Below are positions 16,403 to 16,426 of a stretch of 16,426 bases of DNA, piece after piece (positions within the stretch are counted from its first letter, which is position 1; every line of letters begins with the position of its first letter). Made by a program: the position numbers and the translations under genes. The stretch is from Baffinella frigidus. Taxonomy: Eukaryota > Cryptophyceae > Cryptomonadales > Baffinellaceae. Location of the stretch: assembly GCA_026770585.1 (NCBI GenBank), contig MU646306.1:1327335-1343760 (forward strand), read 5' to 3'. The notes below the pieces were generated by a model. It did not search any database. It saw only the letters and a list, made by a program, of their open reading frames with translations, and was not told where the DNA came from.

Positions 16403-16426
16403 AGGCCCCCCCCCACGGTTATGAGC

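Noticed and set aside
1-16426. tRNA, rRNA, riboswitch or bacterial promoter signals
   Set aside because: No cloverleaf, ribosomal or conserved RNA motif was recognised on either strand, and the window is clearly eukaryotic.

Overview
This is a eukaryotic nuclear window. A plant/alga-type telomeric repeat (TTTAGGG) opens it and recurs internally. No open reading frame of normal gene length exists, and the interior is full of microsatellites, minisatellites, fold-back elements and tandem duplications. The lineage cannot be fixed from sequence alone. A protist alga (green/prasinophyte, cryptophyte or dinoflagellate type) is my best inference, from the TTTAGGG repeat, the very intron-dense gene with exons of about 30 codons, two GC-AG introns and the GC-rich exons.

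Nearly the whole window is one gene on the minus strand. I traced 24 consecutive coding exons by hand, from 16266 (5') down to 196 (3'). Every exon boundary keeps the frame: 18 of 23 introns are phase 0, and the five others (phases 1,2,1,1,2) are each completed by the matching downstream exon. The spliced product is about 671 residues in this window and consists of about 18 tandem tetratricopeptide (TPR) repeats. It is open at its N-terminus, because the gene continues past 16426. Its C-terminus is uncertain: either a stop at 196-198, or a further splice at about 238 leading out of the window. No catalytic domain, signal peptide or membrane segment is visible, so only a protein-protein scaffold role is supported.

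The introns (about 150 to 1130 nt) hold the unusual biology. Most exons are accompanied by one or more decayed or fresh partial copies of themselves, usually on the 5' (right-hand) side and usually including the splice acceptor. I call these 'exon echoes'. One exon (exon 3) has two full-length intact copies that cannot both be spliced in because their phases clash, so they look mutually exclusive. The introns also hold two 161-162-bp palindromic MITE-like elements (5601-5762, 13748-13908), a 100-bp fold-back flanked by TA (14279-14378) with a paralogous empty site nearby, other fold-backs, a dispersed 150-bp repeat, several satellites and interstitial telomere tracts.

The telomere tract at the left edge points the wrong way for a left chromosome end: the G-rich strand reads inward. 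It is therefore better read as interstitial, as an inverted or fused end, or as an assembly edge. No tRNA, rRNA, CRISPR array or prokaryotic operon was seen.
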